Positions 1 through 11,652 of a stretch of 64,000 nt of DNA are shown piece by piece. The stretch covers positions 20,336,501 through 20,400,500 of the forward strand of contig NC_092650.1 of assembly GCF_032118995.1 (NCBI RefSeq), in the 5' to 3' direction. The DNA comes from Asterias amurensis. Taxonomy: Eukaryota; Echinodermata; Asteroidea; Forcipulatida; Asteriidae. Positions within the stretch are counted from its first letter, which is position 1; each line of letters begins with the position of its first letter. The notes below the pieces were generated by a model. The model was not told the DNA's origin. It saw only the letters and a list, made by a program, of their open reading frames with translations, and did no database searches. The position numbers were made by a program, and so were the translations under genes.

Positions 1-208
1 GTGTGCTTTCAGATGCTGGATTTGGAGACCTCAAAATCTAATTCTGAGGTCTCGAAGTCCAATTCGTGGAAAAATACTTCTTTCTTTAGAGTGAGCCGTT
101 TCTTACAATGTTTTATACTAGATCACCAGCTCTCCACTACTCATTACAAAGAAAGGTTTTATGCTAGCAATTATATTGAATAGTTACCAATAGTGTCCAC
201 TGCCTTTA
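1..208 (-). mobile_element. Foldback MITE family 1, copy cut by window edge
   Basis: The segment ends in ACCAATAGTGTCCACTGCCTTTA, the inverted form of the family 1 terminus, and carries the family's internal palindrome around the paired GAGACCTC and GAGGTCTC motifs. The other end lies outside the window. The translated open frame here is not a gene because the same sequence recurs many times in the window. Confidence 0.8.
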
Positions 209-490
209 ACTAAACATTAAAACTACCTATTTAACCTGAAAGAAATAAAAATCAGTAGGGTAAAGGCGGGAAATTACCCCAAACAAAAAGTAAGTGTAAA
301 AAGGCCCCCCCCCCCCTAAAAGAAAACAATTAAAGTTCGGCATATGAGTTACATTGTTTAGAGAATGGGCTACTTCGCTCCATTGGAAGTATTCAACTCA
401 ATCGTGTATTGAGCTCAATACAGAGGCACAACGAAAACAGATGTATATTTGTCATATCCTGATGCTCATATCTCTTTCATTATTACCAAG
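209..490. other. No gene recognised; intron of the discoidin gene
   Basis: This stretch holds a poly-C run near 305-316 and no exon I can defend. It is probably the intron upstream of the discoidin exon that starts at 491; the acceptor there is the weak sequence ACCAAG. Confidence 0.5.
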
Positions 491-681
491 GTGGGTGGTG
501 CTCATTAGCGTCCGACTCGAATCCATGGATACAAGTCAACTTGAACGCCAAAGTGTACATTACTGGTCTGATCACACAGGGATATGACAGCGAGTACTAT
601 GTTACAACCTACAAAGTTATGTACGGAGTCTCCACATCCTCCTTGACAAACGTGACAACTTCCAGTGGAAGTAACCGACTG
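491..681 (+). CDS. Discoidin exon, middle of domain
   Basis: The exon begins with the last two bases of a Gly codon, reads GWCSLASDSNPWIQVNL, and ends after codon CTG at the donor GTAAAT. The tryptophans and the TQGY turn fit the discoidin core. The acceptor ACCAAG lacks a strong pyrimidine tract. Confidence 0.72.
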
Positions 682-1567
682 GTAAATAACGTGAAGAATA
701 ATATAGAAAAATCGACTGCTTAATAATCGGGGCACAGTTAAGTTTTATGGCCCAAGGTGATGTCAAAACCATGACTATGCCCGCAGCGAAGCTGAGGGCA
801 GTGTAATGGTTTTGACATCACCTTGGGCCTAGAATTTTCTTATTTGTGTTTCTTGTCAAGAGGTTAATGTATAGGCCACTAATAGTCAAATTTTATCACA
901 ACCCAATTTTCAGTCACTAGTCTAGCCTGGGACGCTGCAGTGCCTAAGAGTTTTGTGACTCCCAACAATACCTTCAAAAGTTGTCATCACCCTCGTAATC
1001 CTGAAAAAGATTCATTCGCCCTTACCCCATACGTTAATGAGTGCACTATTACAAAGAACGTGAAACGAAACAAAAGTCAGATTTTTTTTTCATATTTAGG
1101 GTCCCAAAAAGGACATGTCCAAAAGATTGTTGGTATTCAATAACAGACATGCTTATAGCTGAACAATAGCTGGGTATTTAAAGAGTTGCTAAGGAGGTAA
1201 CATGCATCAGTGTTACTTGACCACGTGGTTACTGGACGTCTTTTTCGGCCCAAATAATAACAGCACAACCCAATGTGCAATCTAGTCTGGCAACTTGAGA
1301 AGTGTGTCTACATGCGTTTTTTTACCAGAATGTGCTACCATGTGCGTTGTCCATCTCTCTCAATACACTGCTTTGAGGTGGAAAACCGTCATGTTCGTTT
1401 ATGGTTTGGTGTCTTTTTGTTAACAGTTTTATGGTAACTCTGCTGAAAATACTCAAGTGACCAAGTTCTCGGCGGTGTACGCCCAGTATCTGCGCATCAA
1501 TCCAGTGACGTGGAACCCGACAGGAAACTCTTGCTGTATGCGCTTTGAGCTGATAGGATGTCGGTAA
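491..1567 (+). CDS. F5/8 type C (discoidin) domain protein, 3' end only
   Basis: Two exons (491-681 and 1427-1567) join in phase to encode the C-terminal two thirds of a discoidin domain and a stop codon. The join reads through GSNRL into FYGN. Visible hallmarks are the WCS and NPWIQVNL motifs, VYITGLITQGY, the late YLRI motif and the closing RFELIGCR, where the family normally ends in a cysteine. Such domains bind membrane lipids or glycans on secreted proteins. The N-terminal part and any signal peptide lie upstream of the window. The last exon and the end of its intron closely resemble those of the lectin gene at 11500-11652 on the opposite strand, so the two are paralogous. Confidence 0.8.
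749..830. repeat. Short hairpin (23-bp arms)
   Basis: GGCCCAAGGTGATGTCAAAA at 749 recurs as its reverse complement ending at 830, around a loop of about 36 bp. It lies in the intron between the two discoidin exons and looks like a small foldback element. Confidence 0.8.
831..1426 (+). other. Intron of the discoidin gene, nothing else recognised
   Basis: No exon or repeat is recognised here. The last 35 bases, from GTTCGTTTATGG through TTAACAG, are nearly identical to the intron end before the final exon of the lectin gene, which supports paralogy of the two 3' ends. Confidence 0.55.
1427..1567 (+). CDS. Discoidin terminal exon with stop codon
   Basis: Acceptor TTAACAG is followed by an in-frame 46-residue tail that ends RFELIGCR and TAA at 1565-1567. 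The HAQYLRI/YAQYLRI block and the terminal Cys are typical of discoidin domain C-termini. Confidence 0.85.
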   Translation, partial: FYGNSAENTQVTKFSAVYAQYLRINPVTWNPTGNSCCMRFELIGCR

Positions 1568-1604
1568 CTAGTTGTTACGTAAATGAGAGAATGACTGAAT
1601 GACT

Positions 1605-1970
1605 TTAAAGGAACACGTTGCCTTGGATCGGACGAGTTGGTCTACAAAAAGCGTTTGTAACCGTTTGTTATAAAATTCATATGGTTAGAAAGATGTTGTA
1701 AAAGTAGAATACAGTGATTCACACAAACATGCCTCGAAATTGCGCGATTTTCCTTCTACTCCGTCGACTAACACGGTCGGCCATTAACTATAAATGGCCG
1801 ACCGTGTTAGTTCGCAAAATAAAAGGAAAACCACGCAATTTCGAGGCAAATTTTTGTGGATCATTGTATTCTACTTTTCAAACATCTTTCCAACCACTGC
1901 ATTTTATAAAAACCAGTTACAAACGCTTTTATAGACCAACTAGTCCGATCCAAGGCAACGTGTTCCTTTA
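1605..1970. mobile_element. Long foldback MITE family 3, copy 1
   Basis: Arms of about 170 bp form a near-complete inverted repeat with termini GGAACACGTTGCCTTGGATC. The centre contains ACACGGTCGGCCATT and its complement. A second copy lies at 51402-51769. This copy starts only 38 bp past the discoidin stop codon and contains an AATAAA near 1817. Confidence 0.88.
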
Positions 1971-2739
1971 ACTACAAATTTGAATTTATTTGTTTCTTTC
2001 ACATGCCAAAAGTAAGCGGATGATAAGTTTATGAAATAAGGTGTTTTGTTGTGACCTACTATCTTACACACCAGACACTCATGGATTTAGAGTTTAGAAT
2101 AATATTTGTGAAAGCATTTAATTTTGGAGTAACATCACTGACCGATATTATGTCAGCTTTTTCCCTATGTCGTAGTATTCCGACTTTTTACAACAAACGT
2201 CACAAATTGTGAGTCGTGAATTAATTTCGCAAAAATATCCCCCAAAATTAAGACTAAAATGTACGACCTATTCTTGTTGTGACTATTGTCGCTAAATTTG
2301 TTCTCAAAATTCAGGACCTTTTCCCCTATAGTCGTGAATATTGACGCAAAGTATGGAAGTATATAAAACATTGAAGATGAATCGTATCGTGTTTCATCAG
2401 TCAGTGGCATAAGTTTAAGTTTTCGAATAAAGGTCTCATTAATAAAATAGTTCATTTTTAACTAACAATTCTATATATTTGTATTTAACGACACGGGAAG
2501 GGCCGGTCCTTCTAATAAACAGGTCAAGCATTCACCAACTTTCACCAAAAGCAAAATCCAAATTCTAAAGTGATCTCCCGAACGGTAACTGATATCGATT
2601 TTCCATTCATATAGCACTGATACAAAAAGTACTAATTTACTAAGGGCAAAAGGTAAACGCCACACAGTGCTGGGGGCAATATCAACAATTACTACAAACG
2701 ATTACAGAGGAAAGAAAGAAAACAATAGTGGTTGAACAA
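1971..2739. other. Intergenic, nothing recognised
   Basis: The stretch is AT-rich. Open frames on the minus strand are short and show no family similarity that I can see. Confidence 0.4.
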
Positions 2740-3132
2740 TTAAAGGCAGTGGACACTATTTGTTATTACTCAAAATAATTATTATCAAAAAACCTTTCTT
2801 TATTACGAATAGTGGGTAGAGGTTGATGGTATAAAACATTGTGAGAAACGGCTCCCTCTGAAGTGACATTGTATTCGAGAAAGAAGTAAATTTCCACGAA
2901 GTTGATTTCGAGGCCTCAGACTTAAAATTTGACGTCTCGAAATCAAGCATCTGAAAAGCAAAGAACTTCGTGTGACCATTTAGCGACAAGGGTGTTTTTT
3001 TTTATTAATATCTTGCAACTTCGACGACCAATTGGGCTCAAATTTTCACTGTTTTTTTTATTTATGCATATGTTGAGATACACCAACTGTGAAGGCTAGT
3101 CTTTGACAACTACCAGTGTCCAGTGTCTTTAG
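2740..3132 (+). mobile_element. Foldback MITE family 1, near full length
   Basis: It starts TTAAAGGCAGTGGACACTAT and ends CAGTGTCCAGTGTCTTTA. The interior has the paired GAGGCCTC/GACGTCTC region and the family sequence AACTTCGACGACCAATTGGG. Confidence 0.85.
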
Positions 3133-4097
3133 GTAATTTGATGTTTTAAAGCATTTTCATTATTCTCTGTATGGTGTATCTTCAAAACTATTAAGTATAA
3201 CACTGGTTCGTAAAGTCAGTGCGTGAATATAAGAAATTATTGTTATCTTTATCATTCATGTGAAATTAAGTGGCTTAAAATGAGGCAAAAACTGGACATT
3301 TCATTTTTTTAGTCAATTTAAATGTTTTATACATGCCGTATTTTGGGAATTATTTGTAATTTTGATGCAAAAAAGGTGAAGCCCTTTGAATAATGGAGTA
3401 CTTCAAACAATTTTAAGTAACTATCAATCGACAACCATATACATGACGCTATTGAATAGTCTGTGAATTTATTCCTTTGGGTGGGGTATTAATGCTTGAA
3501 CATCATAGTAAAGGATTTCTTTAAAGTTTGAATGTAGCTGAATTCAACATTTTTGGTATAATGATTGTAATGTTTATGTTTAGGCCCTTAGAGGGAATAT
3601 AATATCTACACACGAAAACAAATCTTAAAACTGTTTATAAATATTAAGTGCATCTCCTATACCCATAATTAATATAGGTTTCCGGTCCAATAAGTGGCCA
3701 GTTTAAAGCCAGGTTAATATCACATCCGTAAATAGTAAAGCTCCTCAAAACAATGGAGCGATTTCACTGAATTTTAGCAGTGTCATGCTTTCATGTGATA
3801 CACATATACAAGTTAACAACCCATTCTTAATTGCCGCGCCTGTTTCTGTTAATTTGACTGTTGAGTTACACCATGTAACATGCTAAATTGCCTCTTGACT
3901 TTAATTAAATATAGTGCGCTATACAAATTGCCTGCCTCAAAGTGAAACCTAATTATCTTCTCAACGATCAGATGATTTCGCTTTATGTGTATCTATATGG
4001 TATTGTGAAATAGTCGGTTTTGTGCCTTAGAATTAATAGGAATCCTGTATTATGGTCATGAGTTATTGGTTTTGCTTTGTTTAAGATTAAAATTTAA
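3133..4097. other. Intergenic, one MITE end only
   Basis: A fragment near 3677-3718 (TAGGTTTCCGGTCCAATAAG) matches the ends of the family 4 elements downstream. No gene is recognised. Confidence 0.4.
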
Positions 4098-4487
4098 CAG
4101 GTTATTATTTCTCGGTCAAATTCGGCAAATGAGCAGTCAGTTTCATTTTCATGCGTTCGAATTAGAGTTGTTTTGCCTCTCCACAGTTGTTACTGCGTTT
4201 CAAATTCAGAATTCGGCCATTCAATTTCGTTTTGGGTCGAGTCAAGCACTCTGTTCAAATTAGCGTAGCGTCAATCTTTTTCGTGACACACATGCCTCAA
4301 GAAGCGTTTACGATTTTTGAATGCTGCTTTAAAGAATGGTTAAATCGAAGGACGCAATATTACATTTGACTAATCATAAAATGAAATCGAAAGACCCTTT
4401 TTAGTAGCATTCGATTTCGCGCGAAATAGAATAGCTTGTGGTTTAATTGACTGCTCATTTACCGAAATTGACCGAGAAAACCTATAG
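4098..4487. mobile_element. Foldback MITE family 4, copy 1
   Basis: Termini are CTCGGTCAAATTCGGCAAAT and its complement TTTACCGAAATTGACCGAG. Interior subterminal repeats carry AATTCGGCCATTCAATTTCG. Confidence 0.8.
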
Positions 4488-4810
4488 TACTGGAATTATA
4501 ATCATATGTCATATAGTAAAGCATTAGTGGTAGTGGCGATACATGCTCGTTAGGCCTAATTTGTTTCCAGCTAACTTTGTGTGGAAAATATCTAGCGAAA
4601 GGCTCTACAGAAATGTAATTGGCAAAACATTATAAATGATAATTGCAGTATTTTGGCAGTTGTTTTTTTAAGCATCACGGGCGCATCCTATGGATGTATG
4701 GTCAACTAGACAATTTGTATTGACTTGAGTCGGCAGCCAGACCTGAGCAATTTTCATAATCTGCACTTTGTTGTGGCAAAATATTGTATTTTTTTAGTAT
4801 AACTATAATA

Positions 4811-5226
4811 TAGGTTTTCTCGGCCAATTTCGGAAAAAGAGCTGCCAATTTAACCAACAATCTATTCTATTTCGCGCGAAATCGAATGCTACTGAAAAGG
4901 GTCATTCGATTTCGTTTTATGACTAGTCAAATGTAATGTTGCGCCATTCGATTAAAGAAAATAATCAGTCACTTTAACAATTTATTAAAGCAGCATTCAA
5001 ATTCGCAGTCACTTCTTGAGGCGTACACGTGTGTCTCGAAAAAGAATGACGATACACTAAATTGAACACAGTGCTGAAGGAATTTGACTCGACTCAAAAC
5101 GAAATTGAATGGCCGAGTTCTGAATTTGAAACGCGGTAACAATCGGAGAGGCAAAACAGCTTTAACTCGAACGCATGAAAATGAAATTGGCTGCTCATTT
5201 ACCGAATTTGACCGAAAAGACCTTTA
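4811..5226. mobile_element. Foldback MITE family 4, copy 2
   Basis: It begins TAGGTTTTCTCGGCCAATTT and ends TTTACCGAATTTGACCGAAA. It is inverted in parts relative to copy 1: the block TTTCGCGCGAAAT occurs in both. Confidence 0.8.
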
Positions 5227-6470
5227 CATACAAGTTTAAGGTTGCACGTAGGGGTATTATGTCTTGTTGCATACCAGTTCATAGAATAATATGCATTTAA
5301 ATTGTTTTAACCTAGACACAGAGAGAGTCCAAGAACTAAGGTTCCCCGGTCAAACAAGTGGTCAGTTTAAATTCGACGAATTAATCTATTTTCACGCGAA
5401 AATCAGCTCCCCAAAACACATTTCGATTTCGCTTAGAGTGTACGCAGTCGCTCTTATGCGTAATGCGATTAAAAAAATAATACAAAATGTACAACCAAAT
5501 CGATTACAGTCAATGTTACGGAATTTCTTTTGAAGGCATCTTAAAAGCTGCTCTCATCTCTACTAAATTTATTGTCATTTCACAAACGGCAAAAATGCCT
5601 GATGAGTGCAATTACATAAATGTAATGCAATTGAACATGCCTCAGATTGAAATAGAATGAACCTTTACACTGAAAGGCCGTTTTAGTTCAGTACGAATTC
5701 ATTAAAGTAAAATAGGTTGTTTGTTTCTAAATAGGTTGTTTGTTTATAGGATCAGAATGACCAGGAAACCTGGTTATGCGTTATCATTGCTATCTATGTT
5801 GTTATAACTGTACAGTATCATTGTTAAAGAAAAAACAAAATCGAGGTGCACAGCTTGATTAAAACTGTAGAACGAGGATGACCCCATGATGTAATGGAAA
5901 GAGTAAAATAATGAACAAAATAGGTTTTGATGGTGATGTCGTTTGGATAATTTATTCTCTATGTGATTGTTAATGCTGCTGGCGACTTTCAGTCGCCAGC
6001 TAAACTTTCAACCTTTGATAACATTGTCAATTTGTCTTCAAATGTTTCCTTATGGAGGATTCCAATGATTACAATGAGCGGAACCTGTGTTTCTTTGAAG
6101 AACCATCAGGAACCATGGAAGGAACTTTATTTATTGTTTTCGGTTAAAATTTTCCAAACTGGTTTTACGTTTTCGAAACACCTCCGTGAATGACTTTGCA
6201 TGGTTGCATGGCTCTATTAAACGTAAGCGAAGAGTTGACGCTTCGGAAACCTTGAATGTGGTGCTGATTACGCCATGAGTATTTAGAGGGGTTTTAGCAA
6301 GGAATTTTTGGTACAGCTACCGCACAAATATTGGCGCTAGACCTATAAAACAAAGAGTGGTGATGGTAAGCAATAACTTTGGTAATAAACAGCGACTTGG
6401 GATTGAACTCAGGTTTGCTCCTATCAACAGCATTTAGAAAAAAGGATATTAATTTCGTTCATTGGTATTA
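5227..6470. other. Intergenic with a MITE fragment
   Basis: A fragment at about 5338-5420 (CCCCGGTCAAACAAGTGGTC) is one end of the element seen whole at 8187-8533. A short palindrome CTGGCGACTTTCAGTCGCCAG lies at 5979-5999. No gene is recognised. Confidence 0.45.
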
Positions 6471-7108
6471 TAGGTTTTCTAGGTCAAATTCGGCAAATGA
6501 ATTAAGGATTGTTTTCTTCAACTGACTGATGGTTGGTGAATATTTACCCCCCCCCCCAAAAAAAAAAAAAACAAAAAAAAACAAAAAAACTGGAAAGTAA
6601 AACATAAAAATAAAAATAAAAAACAATTGAAACACATTCAAATATCAGGTCTTGGTCAGTTAACCATTAAAGGTGTCCCGAAAAAATAAAGAAGAAAAAA
6701 AACAAACATTATGGTGCCCAAGGTAAAGTCTACTAAAAAACATAAAATAATGAAAATAAGGTTCGCTTGACTTAAAAGTGAAGGTACGAAACGGTTTGCC
6801 TTATACAGTTTATCTGCTTGTTCGTATTTCTTTAGTCGTACTTATTTGAATCCTCGTTGAGCGAAATTGATTGCCTCTTTACGAAATTGAAAATGATTAA
6901 ATCCGCAAAATCTCTAGTCGAACCAGCTTTGCTAAATTGAATGATGATTAGGTGTCATGAAAAAGAATGAGTGTGCTAGAAACAAAATTGAATGACCGAA
7001 TTCTGAATTTGAAACGCAGTAAAAACCAGAGAGGCAAAGTAGATTTATTCGAACGCATGAAAATTAAATTGGCTGTTCATTTGCCGAATTTGACCGAGTA
7101 AACCTATA
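6471..7108. mobile_element. Foldback MITE family 4, enlarged copy
   Basis: The termini TAGGTTTTCTAGGTCAAATT and GCCGAATTTGACCGAGTAAA mark the ends. The interior is longer than in other copies and includes a poly-C/poly-A stretch at 6547-6590, which suggests a secondary insertion. Confidence 0.7.
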
Positions 7109-7481
7109 TAAAGCAAACATTTTTTCTTTTTTGCATTTGAATGTGTATGGAAGTTGCCTCGTCTGGCGGCCCTTTTGTGACATGTTTGTTGTTCTCCCAA
7201 CAAAAAAAAATAAATTAAACGTAAATGATTAGACTTTCTTGTGTTCTTTTCTTTTTTCATTCACGGGTGACTTTTATTGCAGATTTTTCCAGACAATTTG
7301 CCTAATTTTTCACTAGCATTACGTTGATAAAACAAACGATGATTATTTTCAATTGGAGCGTTAAAGGGGCAATTAACTAAAACAAACTGACTTATTATGA
7401 GTACAAAGTCGTACTATCTAAGCCCAGTTCTCATCATTATTATGAGCAGAATTCATTAATATCACAAACCTATGGTTTTGC

Positions 7482-7604
7482 TAAAAGGCAGTGAAAACTC
7501 ATGGTAATTAATCAAAATAACTGTTAGTAAAACATTGTGAGAAACGACTCCCTCTGAAGCGATTATTAATTATTTTGAGTAATTTTGAGTAACACTGCCT
7601 TTAA
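7482..7604 (+). mobile_element. Internally deleted MITE family 1 copy
   Basis: Only the two ends remain: AAAGGCAGTG at the left, GAGAAACGACTCCCTCTGAA in the middle and AACACTGCCTTTAA at the right. Confidence 0.75.
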
Positions 7605-7843
7605 GCCTTTTTTAAAGAGAATTCACATTTATGGGCTGTATGTCTACTTGTTTCTCTCTCTCTCTCTCATTGTCTCTTTAACGCTTCCTTAAAGTCACCT
7701 GGAAATATAATTTTTTTCTGTCATCCATAAGAGTATATGCTTACGAACAATAAAACGATTTTTTTTAGTAATTGTTTGTCACGATTTATATGTTTAAAAA
7801 ATATATAAAGTTGTTTGGGGGCTGACTCCGCCTACCCCTTTTG

Positions 7844-8014
7844 TGACGTCAATCGAGGCAGACTTTGCGTGCAATGCGTATAGTAAACGCACGTGCAAAG
7901 TACATGTACGTCCAAGTCGTGAGTTGGTACATTTCAAAAAGTGCATTCAGCAGCAATACACCTGGTCGGCATTGCCGGGGAAAAAAAGGCAAAGTCTGCC
8001 TCGATTGACGTCAC
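7844..8014. repeat. Inverted repeat, 26-bp arms with TGACGTCA-like ends
   Basis: TGACGTCAATCGAGGCAGAC at 7844 recurs inverted as GTCTGCCTCGATTGACGTCA, ending near 8013. This looks like a small foldback element; the palindromic TGACGTCA-like ends resemble CRE sites. Confidence 0.8.
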
Positions 8015-8186
8015 GAACAGCGCCCTCTCGGGTCGGGGTCTAATCTTAAATTTGTAAATAACATAAGAACTGATTTTTTAAAATCTTAGTTAACTGTTTA
8101 TTCACATTCCACTCATCAAAACACATATATTAGTGACAAACAACGACATTAAAAAGATATACCATTAATAACGCCTAACCATTATT

Positions 8187-8533
8187 TAGGTTTCCTGGTC
8201 GATCATATTTTTTGAGGGAAAACATTACTTCAGTGGAAAGGATCATTCAGTTTCAATCGTAGGCTTGCACATTTGATGCAATATTAAACCCATGAGGCGT
8301 TTTAGCCGTTTGTAGAAAGACAATCAATGTTGTAGCAGCTGCTTTCTACTGTTTCGAGCTGTTTTCTACGAAAAACTGCTGCAAATTTGACTGTAATCTA
8401 GTGGATTGTAAACTTGTATCATTTGTTTAATCGCATGATACATAAAAGCGACTGCTTACACTTTAAGTGAAAAGCAAATACTTTTTGCAAGATATAGAAG
8501 TTAAACTGACCACTTGTTTGACCGGGAAACCTA
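8187..8533. mobile_element. Foldback MITE, relative of family 4
   Basis: It begins TTAGGTTTCCTGGTCGATCA and ends GACCACTTGTTTGACCGGGA plus AACCTA. An end fragment lies at 5338-5420 and another at 3677. Confidence 0.75.
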
Positions 8534-9305
8534 AATTAATTCGACGGATACAAGCACTTTTTACATTTTTAAGACTCAATATATATATTTTTTTTTCTTG
8601 AATTCTCTCTGTTAAAACAAACTACACTCATACTCTATGAACTGTTATGCAATGACAGAATACAGCTACGTACAAACTCAATCAGTTATGTATTAACTCA
8701 AGAAATAAATAATGTTGCCACTAACATTGCAGATAAAACAAATGTTGGTTTGGCCCCAGCTTGAAAATGAATATTTTGAATACTTAATCTGAAAAACTTT
8801 TCTCGGGTTGAAATAATGTCGAATTCCTTTCCCTTAAACCGCATCTTTGTGAAAGGATTAGTTTCTCAAATTGTTATACAGTATTTGTACAACAGATGCA
8901 GTTGCGGCTTCTTACAAAATGATTGTTTAACGTTGTTAGATTAAGAGTAAGTACCTAAAATCCACCCCTTGAATTAAAACTTGCGTTGTTTTTGTTTGCA
9001 AACATTCATAAAGCGTAAACAAAATTCAAAATATCTTTGCGTTCAACGACCGCAAGTAAAACTACATTGCCTTTTTTAATTGATTGATATAATAACATTT
9101 TACTCATCTTCCGTTGAGATGTCATACAACACGAACCTTGATAATAGAAAAGGCAAATAATGCACGATTTTCACCTAAGACGGCTACTCTGACACGTTTT
9201 GGTAATAATATTGTCAAAGACTAAAGTATTCACAACATGGGTTTGTCCGACAATTCACAAACATGTGAAAATTTTGACACAGCCAAGAGAACAATGAATG
9301 AGAGC
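8534..9305. other. Intergenic, nothing recognised
   Basis: AT-rich sequence without a credible open frame, RNA gene or repeat that I recognise. Confidence 0.4.
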
Positions 9306-9452
9306 TACTTTTTTCTCGAATACTTCTTTACTTCAGAGGGAGCGGTTTCTTATCACGTGTTATCTATCAACAGCTCTCCATTGCTCGTTCCAAATTAGAT
9401 GTTATGCTTATCTTTATTTTCAGTTATTACCAATAGTGTCCAGTGCCTCTAA
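9306..9452 (-). mobile_element. Partial MITE family 1
   Basis: The block CTTCAGAGGGAGCGGTTTCT and the terminus ACCAATAGTGTCCAGTGCCT identify the right half of a family 1 element. Confidence 0.75.
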
Positions 9453-11499
9453 GCAGTTGAAGTTTTGAAGATAAAGATAAAAACATCAAAAATAGACAAT
9501 ATAAATAGAACATTAAAATTTACTCAAAACATGACATGTCTAGTTAACCACTTTAAACCACTTAATTTTATTTGAATAATTGCACTTATTTATTAATGTC
9601 AAACACTGATTTATTATAATAACTCACTGACTTTCTGAGCTAGTAAGTTATACTCTTAACAGTTTTGAAGATACACTTTGAAGATAATAATGAAAGTGCT
9701 TTAAAACATCAATATTAAATGGTTAATGTTAACCACTTTAAGTTCATACACTGTGCTGTAACATCGTACGTGAGGTTGCTACCATGTGTCTGGTATCCTG
9801 CTCCTTTCTGCTAAGCAAATAATGGTTTAGCAATGGTATCTGGTCAGAATTTGACAGGTCATTGAACCAACAGCCTAGCCTCGGTCTAGACAGGCTTGGC
9901 CTGCACGTTCTCGTCATAGAGAGACCGGCTTTTGCTGGACTTTCTTTGCCTGAATGATGCGGGCTAGACCTGGCTGTTTGTTCCCCCCACCCCACCTTGG
10001 TTTCTGAGTTTAATCCCTTCGTTGTTGTTTTTTTCTTGTCATTCTCTGAGTGCTTTGCAACCTTAGCAAAAGGTGCTGTATCAACGGAGCTATTATTATT
10101 ATTATTGAAAATGTTTGCTATTAGCCCACAAAAGTAACACCCCGAATTGTGTATTTTTCCCTGAAGTCTTGCTGCCAGTTTTCATGAAGCATCCAGCCAC
10201 TTCTCCATCCAAATAGTACCAACTTATAGCCTAAGTCTCATAAAAAGATGTAGCACAGAAACCCATGCTGTGATATTTATTTATTTCATTAATTGGAGTT
10301 CCCCAAAATGTTTAGGGCAAAAAGTACAAATTTATGTCTTCTTAGTGTCGTGCATCCCTCATAAAAAAAAGTCGATGCAGTATCCCTAAAATGCCACCGC
10401 TAATTGTCTGATAACATTACATTACAAAATATGCCTACATTTCCTTGCAAATATTTTGCTTTCAACAATAAAACGCATCTATAGCATGGCTGAATAAGGA
10501 CTACTAATCAAAAACAAAATTCGTTAATATAAGATGACCGGGGGAGAGAACCCATTCACTTTTTGTTGCTATTTCTCTGTACTTTGCAGTACGGAGCATG
10601 CAATGCTCTGAGTATCTTATCTGGGAGGGAAAACAATCATTTAGCTGTATATGTGAGCATTTTCTGTATTTACTTTTCGATTTATTCAATACAGAAATAT
10701 TGAGTTATTTAAGGCTTTCTAGTTAAAATCGGATTTGTAATTGTGTTTATGCCCAGCATTGTATATGGGTCGTCTTGTCGGCCCCTAAAAAGTGTAATAA
10801 TTTATTAATGCTAAAAACAAATTACAAAGTGCTATATTATATTATTTATTATATTATTTATTACAGTGTATATTATTTATTATATTATTTCGAGTGGCTG
10901 TCTCCTAGGTGGGTAACTCCCACCGTTAACGAGCTCCACCTGCCCGGATACAATACGTAAAATACGATACAATACGATTGCTGGATGCAATACGTAAACT
11001 TAAGTCCTTACTTGGGGGTAAATATTGGCAACAAAATTCACGTAACACGATTCGTGAAATTTGTCGTAAATATCAGAGTATTATACGAGTTACAGGGCCC
11101 TAGATAACAACAATAATGATCATCGATGTCCCTCCATTTTTAATTGTTATCACTTATGTTAGTTTAAACTTTAAATCCATGACAGCGAATTGTGTGTATA
11201 GTAGTAGGTTACAAATAAATCTTTTCAAAAGCTTAACATCCGCATACCTTTTGACAAGGGAAAAAATAAATAATTGTTTTGTTAGCTTTACATCGTTACA
11301 GTCAGTTGGTCGTTTTCTCATAGACCTTATCGCAAATACCAATGCGCAAGCGCAGACTGTTGAATGAGGTGCATTGTGGGATAGATATGGATCCAATTTG
11401 GATACCAGCAAGACCACAATGCACCTTATTCCAAGCTTTACGCGCGCTCCGGTATTTGCGAAAAGGTATATTAACTTACAAGTAACACCTGCAGTTACT
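9453..11499. other. Intergenic downstream of the lectin gene
   Basis: The stretch holds a retroelement 3' end at about 10050-10110 ending in (TTA)n, an ATTATTTATT low-complexity patch at 10835-10890, and a foldback at about 11320-11470 (ATAGACCTTATCGCAAATAC and an inverted partner). No coding exon is supported. Confidence 0.45.
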
Positions 11500-11652
11500 T
11501 TACCGACATCCTATCACCTCAAAGCGCATACAGCTTGCGTCTCCTTCCGGTTGCCATGACACTGGATAGATGCGCAGATACTGGGCGTGCAACACCGACG
11601 AGAAATGATTGGTCGCTTGAGTATAACTTGAGTATATAGAAATACTGGAGAA
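11500..11652 (-). CDS. Lectin gene exon 12, discoidin C-terminus
   Basis: The acceptor TTAACAG precedes a phase-0 frame ending RFEVIGCR and TAA (11502-11500). It is homologous to the exon at 1427-1567. I find no upstream exon equivalent to 491-681, so the PAN exon may splice straight into it; the phases are compatible (0 to 0). Confidence 0.75.
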   Translation of the reverse strand, partial: FSSISIYSSYTQATNHFSSVLHAQYLRIYPVSWQPEGDASCMRFEVIGCR

